From contig JAXMEL010000001.1 of NCBI GenBank assembly GCA_046348365.1, forward strand, positions 806,001 to 870,000: a stretch of DNA of 64,000 nucleotides, in the 5' to 3' direction. Made by a program: the position numbers and the translations under genes. The notes below the pieces were generated by a model that saw only the letters and a program-made list of their open reading frames with translations, was not told the origin of the DNA and did not search any database. This document shows positions 1 to 8,893 of this stretch, piece after piece. Position 1 is the first letter of the stretch; each line of letters starts with the position of its first letter. Source of the DNA: JAEUPI01 sp046348365. Lineage in GTDB: Bacteria > Pseudomonadota > Gammaproteobacteria > Burkholderiales > Burkholderiaceae_C.

Positions 1-803
1 ATGAGTTGTTTGGAGGGAATGCGCGATACGCGAAGCAGCAGGTGTTCGACGCCTATGCCAAGGTGCCACTGCGGCTTCGGTCGAGCATCATCGAACCGCT
101 GTTTCTGAATAGGAGCAATTCCAGGCTTGCACTTCTGCGGAAGGCGTCCAGCTATGTAGAGCAGGCGCGACGTCCGATGCCGGAACGTACGCACCTGTAC
201 AACCTGTTGCTGCGACTTGGGATCGATGCCGTTCTGGAGCCGGGTTTTGCTCACCAGATCGATCCCGGCGGGCCCGCGCGTGAAGAGAAACGAGTATGGG
301 ACGCCCCCGATCTGAGTAGCACGCTGGATCGCACTCTCGCTTTCGATTGGCGCTATACGCTCGCCGAATGCGATCTCCCTAAGGTAAGGGAAAGTTGTGC
401 CCTTGCAGGCATAGACGTCGGTTTCCCCATGCTGAATGAAGGGCTCTTGGCCCTATCACAGAGATTGCCGAATGACTGGAAAGTTAGACGGCGCGACCTA
501 CGCTGGTTCTTCAAGCAAGCGCTTCGGGATTTCCTGCCATCCGCCATCATTGAGAAGAAGAAAAAGGGTTTTGGATTACCGTTTGGCGTCTGGACAACGC
601 AACATAAGCCACTCCTTTCCCTCGCGAAGGACTCGCTGACGAGCTTTGGCACCCGAGGCGTGGTACGTCCAACGTTCATTAGGACATTGCTCAAGACAAA
701 GTTATACGAGCACCCAGGTTACTTCGGCGAAATGGTGTGGATTCTGCTCGTGCTGGAGCAATGGTTACGCAAGAACGCGCCGGACTTTGCGGTTGCCACT
801 TGA
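1..803 (+). CDS. asparagine synthase-like protein, C-terminal part (5' end outside window)
   Basis: The reading frame is open from the left edge. Its first complete codons read ELFGGN, the end of the GDGGDELFGG-type motif of the asparagine synthase (ATP-pyrophosphatase) domain, so the N-terminal half lies outside the window. Later hallmarks are FPMLNEGLLALS (the 'fixed on the correct body of the synthase domain' region) and KKKKGFGLPFGVW, matching the K-GF-P-W signature of the family. In EPS loci such enzymes amidate sugar or uronic-acid residues rather than making free asparagine; that role is inferred from the neighbours. It converges on the polysaccharide deacetylase gene. Base composition is visibly poorer in G and C than in the rest of the window, as is common for exchangeable polysaccharide genes. 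Confidence 0.85.
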   Translation, partial: ELFGGNARYAKQQVFDAYAKVPLRLRSSIIEPLFLNRSNSRLALLRKASSYVEQARRPMPERTHLYNLLLRLGIDAVLEPGFAHQIDPGGPAREEKRVWDAPDLSSTLDRTLAFDWRYTLAECDLPKVRESCALAGIDVGFPMLNEGLLALSQRLPNDWKVRRRDLRWFFKQALRDFLPSAIIEKKKKGFGLPFGVWTTQHKPLLSLAKDSLTSFGTRGVVRPTFIRTLLKTKLYEHPGYFGEMVWILLVLEQWLRKNAPDFAVAT

Positions 804-845
804 GGTGTTGGCTACAGGCGGCGCATATCAAAAAATGATTCTGTC

Positions 846-1787
846 TCAGAAAAAGTTCCTGACCAGGCGCAGTCCAAACTTGGCGCGCGTACGATCCCAC
901 GGCGTGAATCGGGGCAGTTCGAACCTATCGGTCTGCGCGGTCGATATTCCCCACTTCGTCGAAAGAGCCGCGCTGAAACCGAGCTCCCGGATCAATTCCA
1001 TCGTGCTGTGATCGTAGTCGGTTCCTGGCTTCCCGTTGGGGTACGCGAAGAGCCTAACCGCCGATGCGGTGATGTCCTCCAAACTCGAGCGGCAGGCTAC
1101 GATCTCGCCACAGGCGTCACTACGAGAGAGTTTCGTCAGAATTGGATGGGAGACCGTGTGCGCTCCTATTTCGACGCCATCTCGATGAAGTGCACGAACT
1201 TGTTCGCTCGTCAACATCAGGTGTCTCGGTTCCTCCACTTCTGCGCGACATGCCAGCGTACCGGCCAAGCGATCGCGGGCGGACTGCTCAAGATACTTGG
1301 CAGACGTTAGTAGTTCACCAATCAGTTGACGCCGTTCGACGGTGTCGTTCACTTCCGCGAATTCCTGTGATAACCCCAATCCTCGCAGATCGAGGCGCTG
1401 CAGTCGGGTGCACCTCACCGACTCGATGATCACGTCGTTCCACATGCATCCGCCGTTTAGGAAGCCCGTGGCAACGAACACTGTGCACGGCAGTCCATGT
1501 CTCTTGAGTACGGGGAGCGCTACCGTGAGGTTGTCGGAATAGCCGTCGTCAAAGGTGATGGCCATTGCGCGTGCCGGAAGATCCTTGCGATAGAGTCGTT
1601 CGATCGCTTCCGACAACGGCAAGACGTTGAACCAGTGGCAAACCCAACGGCAAATCTCATCGAATCGAGAGACATCGATCTCCTCCGGTAACAACGCGTC
1701 GGGTTCGCTCAGTACCCGGTGAAAGATCAGGATCGACAAGCGACCACGCGTCCCGCCCGGTGACAGCAAACTGAACAGGCTGCGCAT
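846..1787 (-). CDS. polysaccharide deacetylase family protein (NodB/CE4)
   Basis: A 313-residue protein with the CE4 deacetylase signature: TFDDGYSDN near residues 77-85 supplies the catalytic and metal-binding aspartates, and HTVSHP further on supplies the two metal-binding histidines. Family members remove N- or O-acetyl groups from polysaccharides. No signal peptide is obvious, so a role on lipid-linked repeat units or precursors is possible. It is the last minus-strand gene of the EPS operon, 3 bases downstream of the O-ligase-like gene, and it converges with the truncated asparagine synthase gene. It is distinct in sequence from the second deacetylase at 12331-13203, so the locus carries two deacetylases of different subfamilies. 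Confidence 0.85.
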   Translation of the reverse strand: MRSLFSLLSPGGTRGRLSILIFHRVLSEPDALLPEEIDVSRFDEICRWVCHWFNVLPLSEAIERLYRKDLPARAMAITFDDGYSDNLTVALPVLKRHGLPCTVFVATGFLNGGCMWNDVIIESVRCTRLQRLDLRGLGLSQEFAEVNDTVERRQLIGELLTSAKYLEQSARDRLAGTLACRAEVEEPRHLMLTSEQVRALHRDGVEIGAHTVSHPILTKLSRSDACGEIVACRSSLEDITASAVRLFAYPNGKPGTDYDHSTMELIRELGFSAALSTKWGISTAQTDRFELPRFTPWDRTRAKFGLRLVRNFF

Positions 1788-1790
1788 AGA

Positions 1791-3101
1791 TCAAGGTATG
1801 CCCTGCGCGCGCGAGGCTGGCCCCTTCGGCGAACGGAACGGTTGCGTCGGCCTGGCAGGCTCGCGCTCCCATGCGCGGGAAGAAAGCCAAACCCGCGTTA
1901 GTACCACCAGCATCGTGATGATGTACGGGAAGTCAAAGTACGACAAGCTCAAGAAGGCTCCGCCGACCGCGTACCCCACGAGAGATACCTGCGCCATCGC
2001 GCCGAGTTGGCTGCACCATTCGGTTTCGGAGCGCATACGGCCGTCGCGAATCAGCCGTGCGGCGATCCGAAAAGTGCTGACGAAGATGCCCAGGTAAAGG
2101 AACAGGCCGACGAAGCCGTGATTTCCAAGGACCTGGAAATAGATGCTGTGCGCGGCATGAATCATGTCCGGATAAGGCGAGTACGCTGCAAAGAGCTCTG
2201 GACGAGCTGCGTCAAATCCGACGCCGAAGACATAGTTCTTGGCGATTCCCCACGCCACCCACCACGCGCTGATGCGGCCGAGGGCCGAACGATCCTCATC
2301 ATAGGTCTGGATGGTTGACATCCGCTCATTCCAACTTTCCGGCATCAGCGCCAGCAGCAAGCCACCTGCAATGAGCATCACCACGCCACCAAGCCAGCGG
2401 CTGTTTCCGCGCCACCACAGCAGGACGGCCATGGCCCCAATTGCCAGCAGGGCGCCTCGTGACTGTGAACCCAGCGCAGCTGCCGCACACAGCACCATCG
2501 TCAATGTCATCACATGGCGACGCCAGCCTGGCTGAAACTGCAATTGCAGAAAGCGCAGCAGTGGAATCGCCATGACCAGAGCAGCTGCGAACTCGTTGTT
2601 GCCTCCGATGAAACTGTCTGGCGGACCCCACACACGGTAGTTGCCGCCCGTGAGAATGGTGAATAGCCCACCCTTAATTCCCAGCAATGCCAACGAGCCG
2701 GCCGAGATCCAAGCCAACGCCATGATGTGGTGGCGCGAATGAAGCAGCGCAAGTCCGACGAACACCATGAGAAACACCTTGGTCACTTTGCTCCACTGGT
2801 AGTAGTCGTCGGCTGGATCCAGCCCGAGCAGCCAAGATAAGAAGATCCACACCGTGAAAGCAGCCAGCCATAGCGCCGGTGCACCCTTGAAGGGGGAGGA
2901 ACGATCCGACGTGGTCGCAAGCCCCAATAAGGTGGTGCCGGCAGCCGCCGCGGCCAATGGCGCATCGTACGCAAAGCCCCAAGACATGCGGTGCGGATTC
3001 ATGACACTCAGCCATGTCCAAAGCATCACACCGATCCATGGTCGCCGCAAGGCCACCAGCGAACCTACAACTACGATTGCGACGATGATCAGGTCGCGCA
3101 T
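1791..3101 (-). CDS. O-antigen ligase-like membrane protein of exosortase-A-type EPS loci
   Basis: A polytopic protein of 436 residues whose N-terminus (MRDLIIVAIVV, then LRRPWIGVMLWTWLSVMNPH) closely resembles the 'putative O-glycosylation ligase, exosortase A system-associated' family (TIGR03097-like, from memory). It has about ten hydrophobic segments and a Wzy/WaaL-like periplasmic region in the second half. It probably polymerises or ligates lipid-linked oligosaccharide to an acceptor at the periplasmic face of the inner membrane. Its start overlaps the stop of the CapK-like gene by 13 bases, which implies translational coupling. The presence of an exosortase-associated ligase in a locus with no exosortase in the window is notable. 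Confidence 0.8.
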   Translation of the reverse strand: MRDLIIVAIVVVGSLVALRRPWIGVMLWTWLSVMNPHRMSWGFAYDAPLAAAAAGTTLLGLATTSDRSSPFKGAPALWLAAFTVWIFLSWLLGLDPADDYYQWSKVTKVFLMVFVGLALLHSRHHIMALAWISAGSLALLGIKGGLFTILTGGNYRVWGPPDSFIGGNNEFAAALVMAIPLLRFLQLQFQPGWRRHVMTLTMVLCAAAALGSQSRGALLAIGAMAVLLWWRGNSRWLGGVVMLIAGGLLLALMPESWNERMSTIQTYDEDRSALGRISAWWVAWGIAKNYVFGVGFDAARPELFAAYSPYPDMIHAAHSIYFQVLGNHGFVGLFLYLGIFVSTFRIAARLIRDGRMRSETEWCSQLGAMAQVSLVGYAVGGAFLSLSYFDFPYIITMLVVLTRVWLSSRAWEREPARPTQPFRSPKGPASRAQGIP

Positions 3102-4480
3102 GGATCTTCAGCCACGCATGCGGTCCGTGCCGCCACATGGCTAACGACGTATCGAAACTTGCCGGACTTCTCGGCTGGAATTCGCTCGACCCACTGCACG
3201 TCGATCTGCACGCCCGCACCAAGTCGATGTTTGAAACCTTCCACGATTTGGCGGTTCCGGGTTTTGCGATCAGCCTGAGAATCCGCCTGTATGAACACCT
3301 CGGTGCGTTCTAGGCTGTGCTGAACGATTTTGAATCGTTGAACGCCAGGAAGATCCCGCAAGATGTAGATCAGTGCTAAACCATGCATCACTGTACCGTC
3401 TGCAGCAAACACGAAGTCGGTTGTGCGTCCTTGTATCTCGCGAAGCATTGGTAGACCGCGGCCACAAGCACATAGTCCGTTGTCGCGTATGGCGATGTCT
3501 CCAGTCCGATAGCGAACGAAGGGAAAGTCGCGTGTGGCCAAGTGCGTGACCACGATTTCACCAGGCTGTCCGTCAGTCACCGGCCGGCCATGGGCATCGA
3601 TCAATTCAACCACGATGTCCTCGGACGTGATGTGCATGCCACCCGAGGGGCATTCGTGCGCAACGAAACCAGCGTCACGCCCCCCGTAGCCGTTGGCCAC
3701 GCGGCAGCCAAACGCATCGGCGATCGCTTGCCTCTGATCGTCATACAGGCGCTCGCTGGTCACGAAGGCGACGCGGATGCCCAGGTCGGTCATCGCCACG
3801 CCGCGTACACGCGCATGCCCTGCAATGTGACTGAGCGCCGAGGGATAGCCGAACAGCATTCGCGGTCGGCGTCGACGAATCTCCATCACAAAACCCTCAA
3901 GTGCGGTCTCATTCATCTGAAAGGCCGATAACAAGTGTGTGCGCATCAGTCGGTCACGCGTCTGGCGCATCTTGTCCTGTGCACCTAGCTCGATCGGAGA
4001 ACCCCACACCACGATCTCCGGATCGCCGATATCCACACCCCACCAGCGTGTGGCGCGCCACTTGGCTGCCACGTCGTGGCTGACGCGCTCGTTGCCAATG
4101 TAGAACACCAGCGGTTCGCCCGAACTGCCGCCCGTGTTGAAGCGTGCAAGCCCGCGCGCCCGCTCGTGCTTGAGCCGTTCGGTGTGGGAGCGGATCTCCG
4201 ATTTGGTCAGCAACGGCAGTTGCCGCAATTCGTCGGTGGACTTCACTGCCTGCGGATCGAAACCGAGACGCTTGAATAGCTCGCGGTAGTACGGCACGTG
4301 GCGACCGCATTCGGTCAATAGCACCCGAAGTCGCTCGAACTGTAGCGCCTGAAGTCGTTCGGCCGACCACCACTGGCTCTGCTCCAGCGCTCGCCGCACG
4401 GCCACGGTGGTGTGCCCCTTCAAGCGCTCCTGCAAGGGAAACGCGACCGACGATACGAAGGAGGTATACAAGCTGGCCAC
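3089..4480 (-). CDS. CapK/PaaK-like adenylate-forming enzyme
   Basis: The protein resembles phenylacetate-CoA ligase and the CapK capsule-biosynthesis family, which are adenylate-forming (AMP-binding) enzymes. The P-loop-like FNTGGSSGEPLVFY and the later YRTGDIAIRDNG carry the expected nucleotide-binding and hinge motifs. The frame is open to an ATG at 4576, but that would overlap the upstream glycosyltransferase by 76 bases. I chose the GTG at 4480, which lies 20 bases after that gene's stop with a GGAG about 8 bases ahead, giving 463 residues. Its role in polysaccharide loci is not settled; activating an acyl substituent for the polymer is a reasonable inference. Confidence 0.75.
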   Translation of the reverse strand: MASLYTSFVSSVAFPLQERLKGHTTVAVRRALEQSQWWSAERLQALQFERLRVLLTECGRHVPYYRELFKRLGFDPQAVKSTDELRQLPLLTKSEIRSHTERLKHERARGLARFNTGGSSGEPLVFYIGNERVSHDVAAKWRATRWWGVDIGDPEIVVWGSPIELGAQDKMRQTRDRLMRTHLLSAFQMNETALEGFVMEIRRRRPRMLFGYPSALSHIAGHARVRGVAMTDLGIRVAFVTSERLYDDQRQAIADAFGCRVANGYGGRDAGFVAHECPSGGMHITSEDIVVELIDAHGRPVTDGQPGEIVVTHLATRDFPFVRYRTGDIAIRDNGLCACGRGLPMLREIQGRTTDFVFAADGTVMHGLALIYILRDLPGVQRFKIVQHSLERTEVFIQADSQADRKTRNRQIVEGFKHRLGAGVQIDVQWVERIPAEKSGKFRYVVSHVAARTACVAEDPCAT

Positions 4481-4500
4481 GCGAGGGCTCCGCAGGTTCG

Positions 4501-5727
4501 TCAGGAGGCGACACGGCGGTGTTCGGCGTGCAACGAGCAAAACTGCTGCTCGAGCACGTCGACTCTCGCGTCCCAAGTATTCTGCTGCGCGTAGGCACGG
4601 ATCGCCGCCCGATCCCAGTCGCGCAGCAAGGCAGATTCAATGGCCTGCTGCAACGCAGAGGTATCGCCAAAGGGGACGAGTAGACCGAGGTCGTCGCGAC
4701 TGACGACCTCGGCATTTCCGCCAACGCGCGTGGTCACCACGGGAAGACCACATGCCATAGCCTCGAGAAGAACGTTCGCCCAACCTTCGTTGGACGTTGC
4801 CAGCACAAACAGATCTGCGGCCGACAGATAGGAAGCGAGCCGGTCGGGTTCAACTGCGCCGCAGAAGCGCACGCAAGACTCGAGGCCGAGCGAAGCCACC
4901 TGCGATCTCAGGCGATCGGTCCAGTCGCCTTCTGGGCTGGGGCCGCCGACCACCAAATACTGCAGATCACCAAAGCGCCGGCGCAATGCAGGCAGCAGTT
5001 CGATCACCCGGTGAAACCCCTTGCGCTCGACGAGACCACCCACAGTAATCAAGACCTGGGCCCCGACTGCCAAACCAAACTGTCGACGCTGCTCCGACTG
5101 GTTCAGCGGATGAAACCGCGCAAGGTCCACGCCGTTGCCGACCACCAGGGTGCGTTGCGGCGGCGCGCCGAGCGACACGGCCAATTGGCGCAGCGAATCC
5201 GACACACTGAATATCCGCTGCGCCTGCCTGAAGCAACGCTCCAGGCGCTTGCGCAACACCGGGTCCCGCGCATGGCGGGATTCTGTTCCGCGCAGTGTCA
5301 CGGTTGTCGGCACGCCGAGCCAGCGCCCTAGCAAGCTGGCCGCATATCCGTCCGGATAGCCGAAGTGGGCGTCGAGTACGTCGAGGCGCCCTTCCCGCTT
5401 CAACGCAAGCAGCCGAGGCAGCGCGCCCAGCGCCATCGCCAAGCCGTCCAGTCGGCGCAACACCACCGGCACCGCAAAGAACCGCGGGAACCAAACCTCG
5501 ATCCCGCGCTGCATCTCTCGGGTCGCGGTGACTGGACGGCTGCCCGGGCGCAGACGCCGCAATAGGCTCTGAAGCGGAAACCAGGGTCTGGGCGACACCA
5601 CCGCAACCGGCAGCCGTGCGCCAACACGGAACATGCGCTCGCGCACGAACAGTCCCGCCGCTGGGAGTGCCTGACTAGGGAATAGACTGCTCAGAACGAC
5701 GATGTGGGGGCCGCCGGCTGTGTTCAT
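4501..5727 (-). CDS. glycosyltransferase family 4 protein
   Basis: A GT-B fold glycosyltransferase of 408 residues. The N-terminal acceptor domain begins HIVVLSSLFPSQALPAAGLF, and the C-terminal nucleotide-sugar domain contains VGGLVERKGFHRVIELLPAL and TSNEGWANVLLEAMACGLPV (the E-x7-E type motif of GT4). It presumably adds one sugar to the lipid-linked EPS repeat unit in the cytoplasm. The frame is open 24 codons further upstream, but the ATG at 5727 is preferred because it overlaps the preceding gene's stop as TGATG. No donor or acceptor specificity can be read from the sequence. Confidence 0.88.
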   Translation of the reverse strand: MNTAGGPHIVVLSSLFPSQALPAAGLFVRERMFRVGARLPVAVVSPRPWFPLQSLLRRLRPGSRPVTATREMQRGIEVWFPRFFAVPVVLRRLDGLAMALGALPRLLALKREGRLDVLDAHFGYPDGYAASLLGRWLGVPTTVTLRGTESRHARDPVLRKRLERCFRQAQRIFSVSDSLRQLAVSLGAPPQRTLVVGNGVDLARFHPLNQSEQRRQFGLAVGAQVLITVGGLVERKGFHRVIELLPALRRRFGDLQYLVVGGPSPEGDWTDRLRSQVASLGLESCVRFCGAVEPDRLASYLSAADLFVLATSNEGWANVLLEAMACGLPVVTTRVGGNAEVVSRDDLGLLVPFGDTSALQQAIESALLRDWDRAAIRAYAQQNTWDARVDVLEQQFCSLHAEHRRVAS

Positions 5728-6947
5728 CAGACCCCCGCGGCGACGGTCGACGCCAGCCGCCCGTACGGTGCGACGTAACGCTCGACACTCGCGTACCAAT
5801 TGCGCTCGCGTTCGACGTAGCGGCGTCCGGCGGCGCGCAGCGCCGGCCAGTCGGCGCGCCGCTCGAGCAGTCCGCCCACTGCCGCTGCAAGCGCGTCAGC
5901 ACTGCCAGCCTTGAACAGCACGCCGGTCTCGCCATCGCGAATCAGTTCCTGGTGCCCACCAACGTCGCTGGCAACCACCAGTCGCCCCTGCGCCATCGCC
6001 TCCAGAGGTTTGAGTGGTGTGACCAACTCGGTGAGGCGCATCGAGTGTCTTGGGTAGGTCAGAACGTCGATGAGGTCGTAGTAGCGCTGAACGTCGGTAT
6101 GCGGCACACGACCGGTGAACACGACCTTGTCGGCAACACCCAGACGCTGTGCTTGCGATTTCAGCGCGGCGTCCTGCGGTCCACCGCCGACCAGCAGCGC
6201 GCGCACCTCGGGCCGGCGCTGCAACAGCAACGGCAGTGCAGCAAGCAGCAAGTCCAGCCCCTCGTACGCATAGAACGATCCAATGAAGCCGATGACGGTC
6301 GCTGCGTCAAGGCCGAGCCGCGCCCTCAACGACGTGTCGGGCGAGCCACCGCGATCGAAGGCCCCGATGTCAACCGCGTTCGGGATTACGGTGACTTTCG
6401 CAGCGGATATGCCGCGCGCGACGATGTCCCTGCGCAGCCCCTCGCAGATCGTGAACACGTGCGCCGCCTCGCGCAGCGCGCGCGTCTCCATCCAGCGTGT
6501 CAGGCGATAGCGCAGGCTGCCTTCAGCCGTGGTGCCATGGTCGACGGCGGCGTCCTCCCAGAAGGCACGTACCTCGTAGACCACCGGAATGCCGAGCTTG
6601 CGGCCGACGCGCAGCGCCGCCAGCGCATTAAGCACCGGCGAGTGCGCATGCAGCAAGTTGGCACCGACGGTACATGCCACCTCCTGCACTCGGCGTTCGG
6701 TCTGTCTAATCAGCGCCAGCTCGCCCAGTGCCGGCAGCGCGGGGCCGTTGGCCGCCGGCGTGCGATAGAAGTGCCAGCCATCGACGTCTTCCTCGGGTAC
6801 ATAGGGCGCAGTGTGCTTCGGACTGGTGAGATGGAAGGTCTGCCAATCGCGCTTGCGCTGCTCGCGTAGCAGCGACAACGTGCGGAAGGTGTAGCCGCTG
6901 TGCAATGGAATCGAGTGATCCAGCACGTGCAGTACACGAACCGTCAT
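5727..6947 (-). CDS. glycosyltransferase of the PEP-CTERM/exosortase A EPS type
   Basis: A GT4-type glycosyltransferase of 406 residues. Its N-terminus (VRVLHVLDHSIPLHSGYTFR) is diagnostic of the exosortase-A-associated family that I recall as TIGR04063 (Daro_2409 type). FIGSFYAYEGLDLLLAALP and LKPLEAMAQGRLVVASDVGG mark the C-terminal donor-binding half. The ATG at 6947 overlaps the stop of the amidotransferase by 4 bases (ATGA), and its own stop overlaps the next start, so three genes are translationally chained. The role is sugar transfer during repeat-unit assembly; the sugar is unknown. Confidence 0.87.
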   Translation of the reverse strand: MTVRVLHVLDHSIPLHSGYTFRTLSLLREQRKRDWQTFHLTSPKHTAPYVPEEDVDGWHFYRTPAANGPALPALGELALIRQTERRVQEVACTVGANLLHAHSPVLNALAALRVGRKLGIPVVYEVRAFWEDAAVDHGTTAEGSLRYRLTRWMETRALREAAHVFTICEGLRRDIVARGISAAKVTVIPNAVDIGAFDRGGSPDTSLRARLGLDAATVIGFIGSFYAYEGLDLLLAALPLLLQRRPEVRALLVGGGPQDAALKSQAQRLGVADKVVFTGRVPHTDVQRYYDLIDVLTYPRHSMRLTELVTPLKPLEAMAQGRLVVASDVGGHQELIRDGETGVLFKAGSADALAAAVGGLLERRADWPALRAAGRRYVERERNWYASVERYVAPYGRLASTVAAGV

Positions 6948-8887
6948 GCCGCGACCGCCTCCGCCGCTGCGCGCGCTGAGTCTCGAGGCAGATCGCCGTC
7001 GACCACGTTGCGCAGGAACGCCTCGAACATCATCAGCGACCACAACGGTGCACTGTGGTCGCTGAGGCCGGACTGGTGGCTGTCCACCAGCAGATGCAGA
7101 TAGCGGCGATCGAACCAGCCGGTGGCCGCCAACCGCTCACCGAGTACAGCGTCGCGCACGCGTTGCTTCAGCGGCCCGCGGAACCAGCGCGCCAGCGGCA
7201 CGGCGAAACCCATCTTCGGCCGGTACAGGATGTCGCCGGGCAACTGGGGTTCCATGGCCTTCTTGAGCAGGAACTTGCCCTCCTGCCCGCGTACCTTCAT
7301 CGTCGATGGCAGCGTCGCCAGCCACTCGACCAGAGGGTGGTCCATCAGCGGCTCGCGCACTTCCAGCGAGTGCGCCATACTGGCACGGTCCACCTTGGTG
7401 TTGATATCGCCCACCAGGTAGGTCTTGAGGTCGAGGTACTGGATCACCGCCAACGGATCATCGGTACGGGCCTGGGCGGCATGACGGTCGAAGACCTCGC
7501 GCGCCTGGTAGCCGCCGAGCGCGCGTTTGAGCGCGGGGCTGAACATCTCGGCGCGCATGGCGTCGCGCAGGATCGACACCGAGTGAAAGTAGGCCTCCAC
7601 CGACGTGCGTGCCATGCCCTCGAAAGTGGTCTTGGCGCGAAACACGCGTGGCGCCCAGTCGGCCTTGGGGTACAGCCGCCCCAACGCGCCGAACAGGGGC
7701 CGCCGCAGACCCATCGGCAACGTGCTGCGCATGCGTTCTTCCATCAGATGCATGCGGTAGCGGCGGTAGCCACCGAAGGTTTCGTCGCCGCCGTCGCCCG
7801 AGAGTGCCACCGTCACGCGCTTGCGGGCCAACTGGCAGACGCGGTAGGTGGGGATGGCCGAGCTGTCTGCATAGGGCTCGTCGTACAGACGGGCGAGGGT
7901 GTCGATCAGGTCGAAGTCGTCGCTCTTGACGGTCTCGACGAAATGATCCGTCCTGTATTGCTCGGCCACCTGCCGCGCGAATTCGGCCTCGTTGAACTTG
8001 GGGTCGTCGAACGCGATGGAGCATGTGTGCACCGGCTGGTCCGACAAGCCTGCCATCGTGGCCACCACCGAGCTGGAATCCACACCGCCGGAAAGGAAGG
8101 CGCCCAAGGGCACCTCAGCGATCATGCGCAGCCGCACCGACTCGCGCAGCCGGGCGCGCAGTTCCTCGCAAGCCTCGGCCTCGCCGATCGGGTCGTCCAG
8201 CGTGAAGTGCACGTCCCAGAAGCGCTGTGGCGCAGGCAGGGGTCGGCCGCGGCGCCAGGTGAGCATGTGGCCCGGCTCGAGCTTCAGCGCCTGCTTGAAG
8301 ACGGTGCGCGGCTCGGCCACGTAGCCGAGCGCGAAGTACTCCTCCGCCGCCAGTGGGTCCAGGTCGCGCTTCAGGCCGCCGTGTGCCAGCAGGGACTTCA
8401 ATTCGGAGCCGAACAGCACTTGCCCGTCGTCGAGCAGGGCGTAGAACATCGGCTTCACACCGAGGCGGTCGCGCGCCAAGAACAGGGTTTGGCGATTGCG
8501 ATCCCACAGCGCGAACGCAAACATGCCGCGCAACCGCAGCACACAGGCATCGCCCCAGGCCTCCCAGGCGTGCACGATGACTTCCGTATCGCTCTTCGTG
8601 TGGAACACATGGCCCAGTGCCTGAAGTTCCGGGATCAACTCCTGGTAGTTGTAGATCTCCCCATTGAAGACGATGACCACCGAGCCGTCTTCATTGGAAA
8701 GCGGCTGTTGGCCGGTGGCGATGTCGATGATCGAGAGCCGGCGGTGCCCGAAGCCCAGCCCGGGCTCCACATGCAGGTTACCTTCGTCCGGCCCGCGGTG
8801 GCGCTGCGAATCGTTCATGCGCGCCAGCGCGGCGCGATCGATGTCGCGCACGCCGCGGGTGTCGAAGATGCCGGTGATGCCGCACAT
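6944..8887 (-). CDS. XrtA/PEP-CTERM-type amidotransferase (asparagine synthase family)
   Basis: A complete 647-residue glutamine amidotransferase. It begins MCGITGIFD, so Cys2 becomes the N-terminal nucleophile of the class II glutaminase domain, with RHRGPDEG and FNGEIYN following. The synthetase domain has LSGGVDSSSVVA (PP-loop), SGDGGDETFGGYRRY and RPKMGFAVPLARWF. The product resembles the exosortase-A-system amidotransferase family (TIGR03108 from memory), thought to amidate a sugar acid of the EPS. It lies between two EPS glycosyltransferase genes, 6 bases downstream of one and overlapping the other. It is not the same as the truncated homologue at the left edge, so the locus has two members of this superfamily. 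Confidence 0.92.
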   Translation of the reverse strand: MCGITGIFDTRGVRDIDRAALARMNDSQRHRGPDEGNLHVEPGLGFGHRRLSIIDIATGQQPLSNEDGSVVIVFNGEIYNYQELIPELQALGHVFHTKSDTEVIVHAWEAWGDACVLRLRGMFAFALWDRNRQTLFLARDRLGVKPMFYALLDDGQVLFGSELKSLLAHGGLKRDLDPLAAEEYFALGYVAEPRTVFKQALKLEPGHMLTWRRGRPLPAPQRFWDVHFTLDDPIGEAEACEELRARLRESVRLRMIAEVPLGAFLSGGVDSSSVVATMAGLSDQPVHTCSIAFDDPKFNEAEFARQVAEQYRTDHFVETVKSDDFDLIDTLARLYDEPYADSSAIPTYRVCQLARKRVTVALSGDGGDETFGGYRRYRMHLMEERMRSTLPMGLRRPLFGALGRLYPKADWAPRVFRAKTTFEGMARTSVEAYFHSVSILRDAMRAEMFSPALKRALGGYQAREVFDRHAAQARTDDPLAVIQYLDLKTYLVGDINTKVDRASMAHSLEVREPLMDHPLVEWLATLPSTMKVRGQEGKFLLKKAMEPQLPGDILYRPKMGFAVPLARWFRGPLKQRVRDAVLGERLAATGWFDRRYLHLLVDSHQSGLSDHSAPLWSLMMFEAFLRNVVDGDLPRDSARAAAEAVAA

Positions 8888-8893
8888 GGGTGA

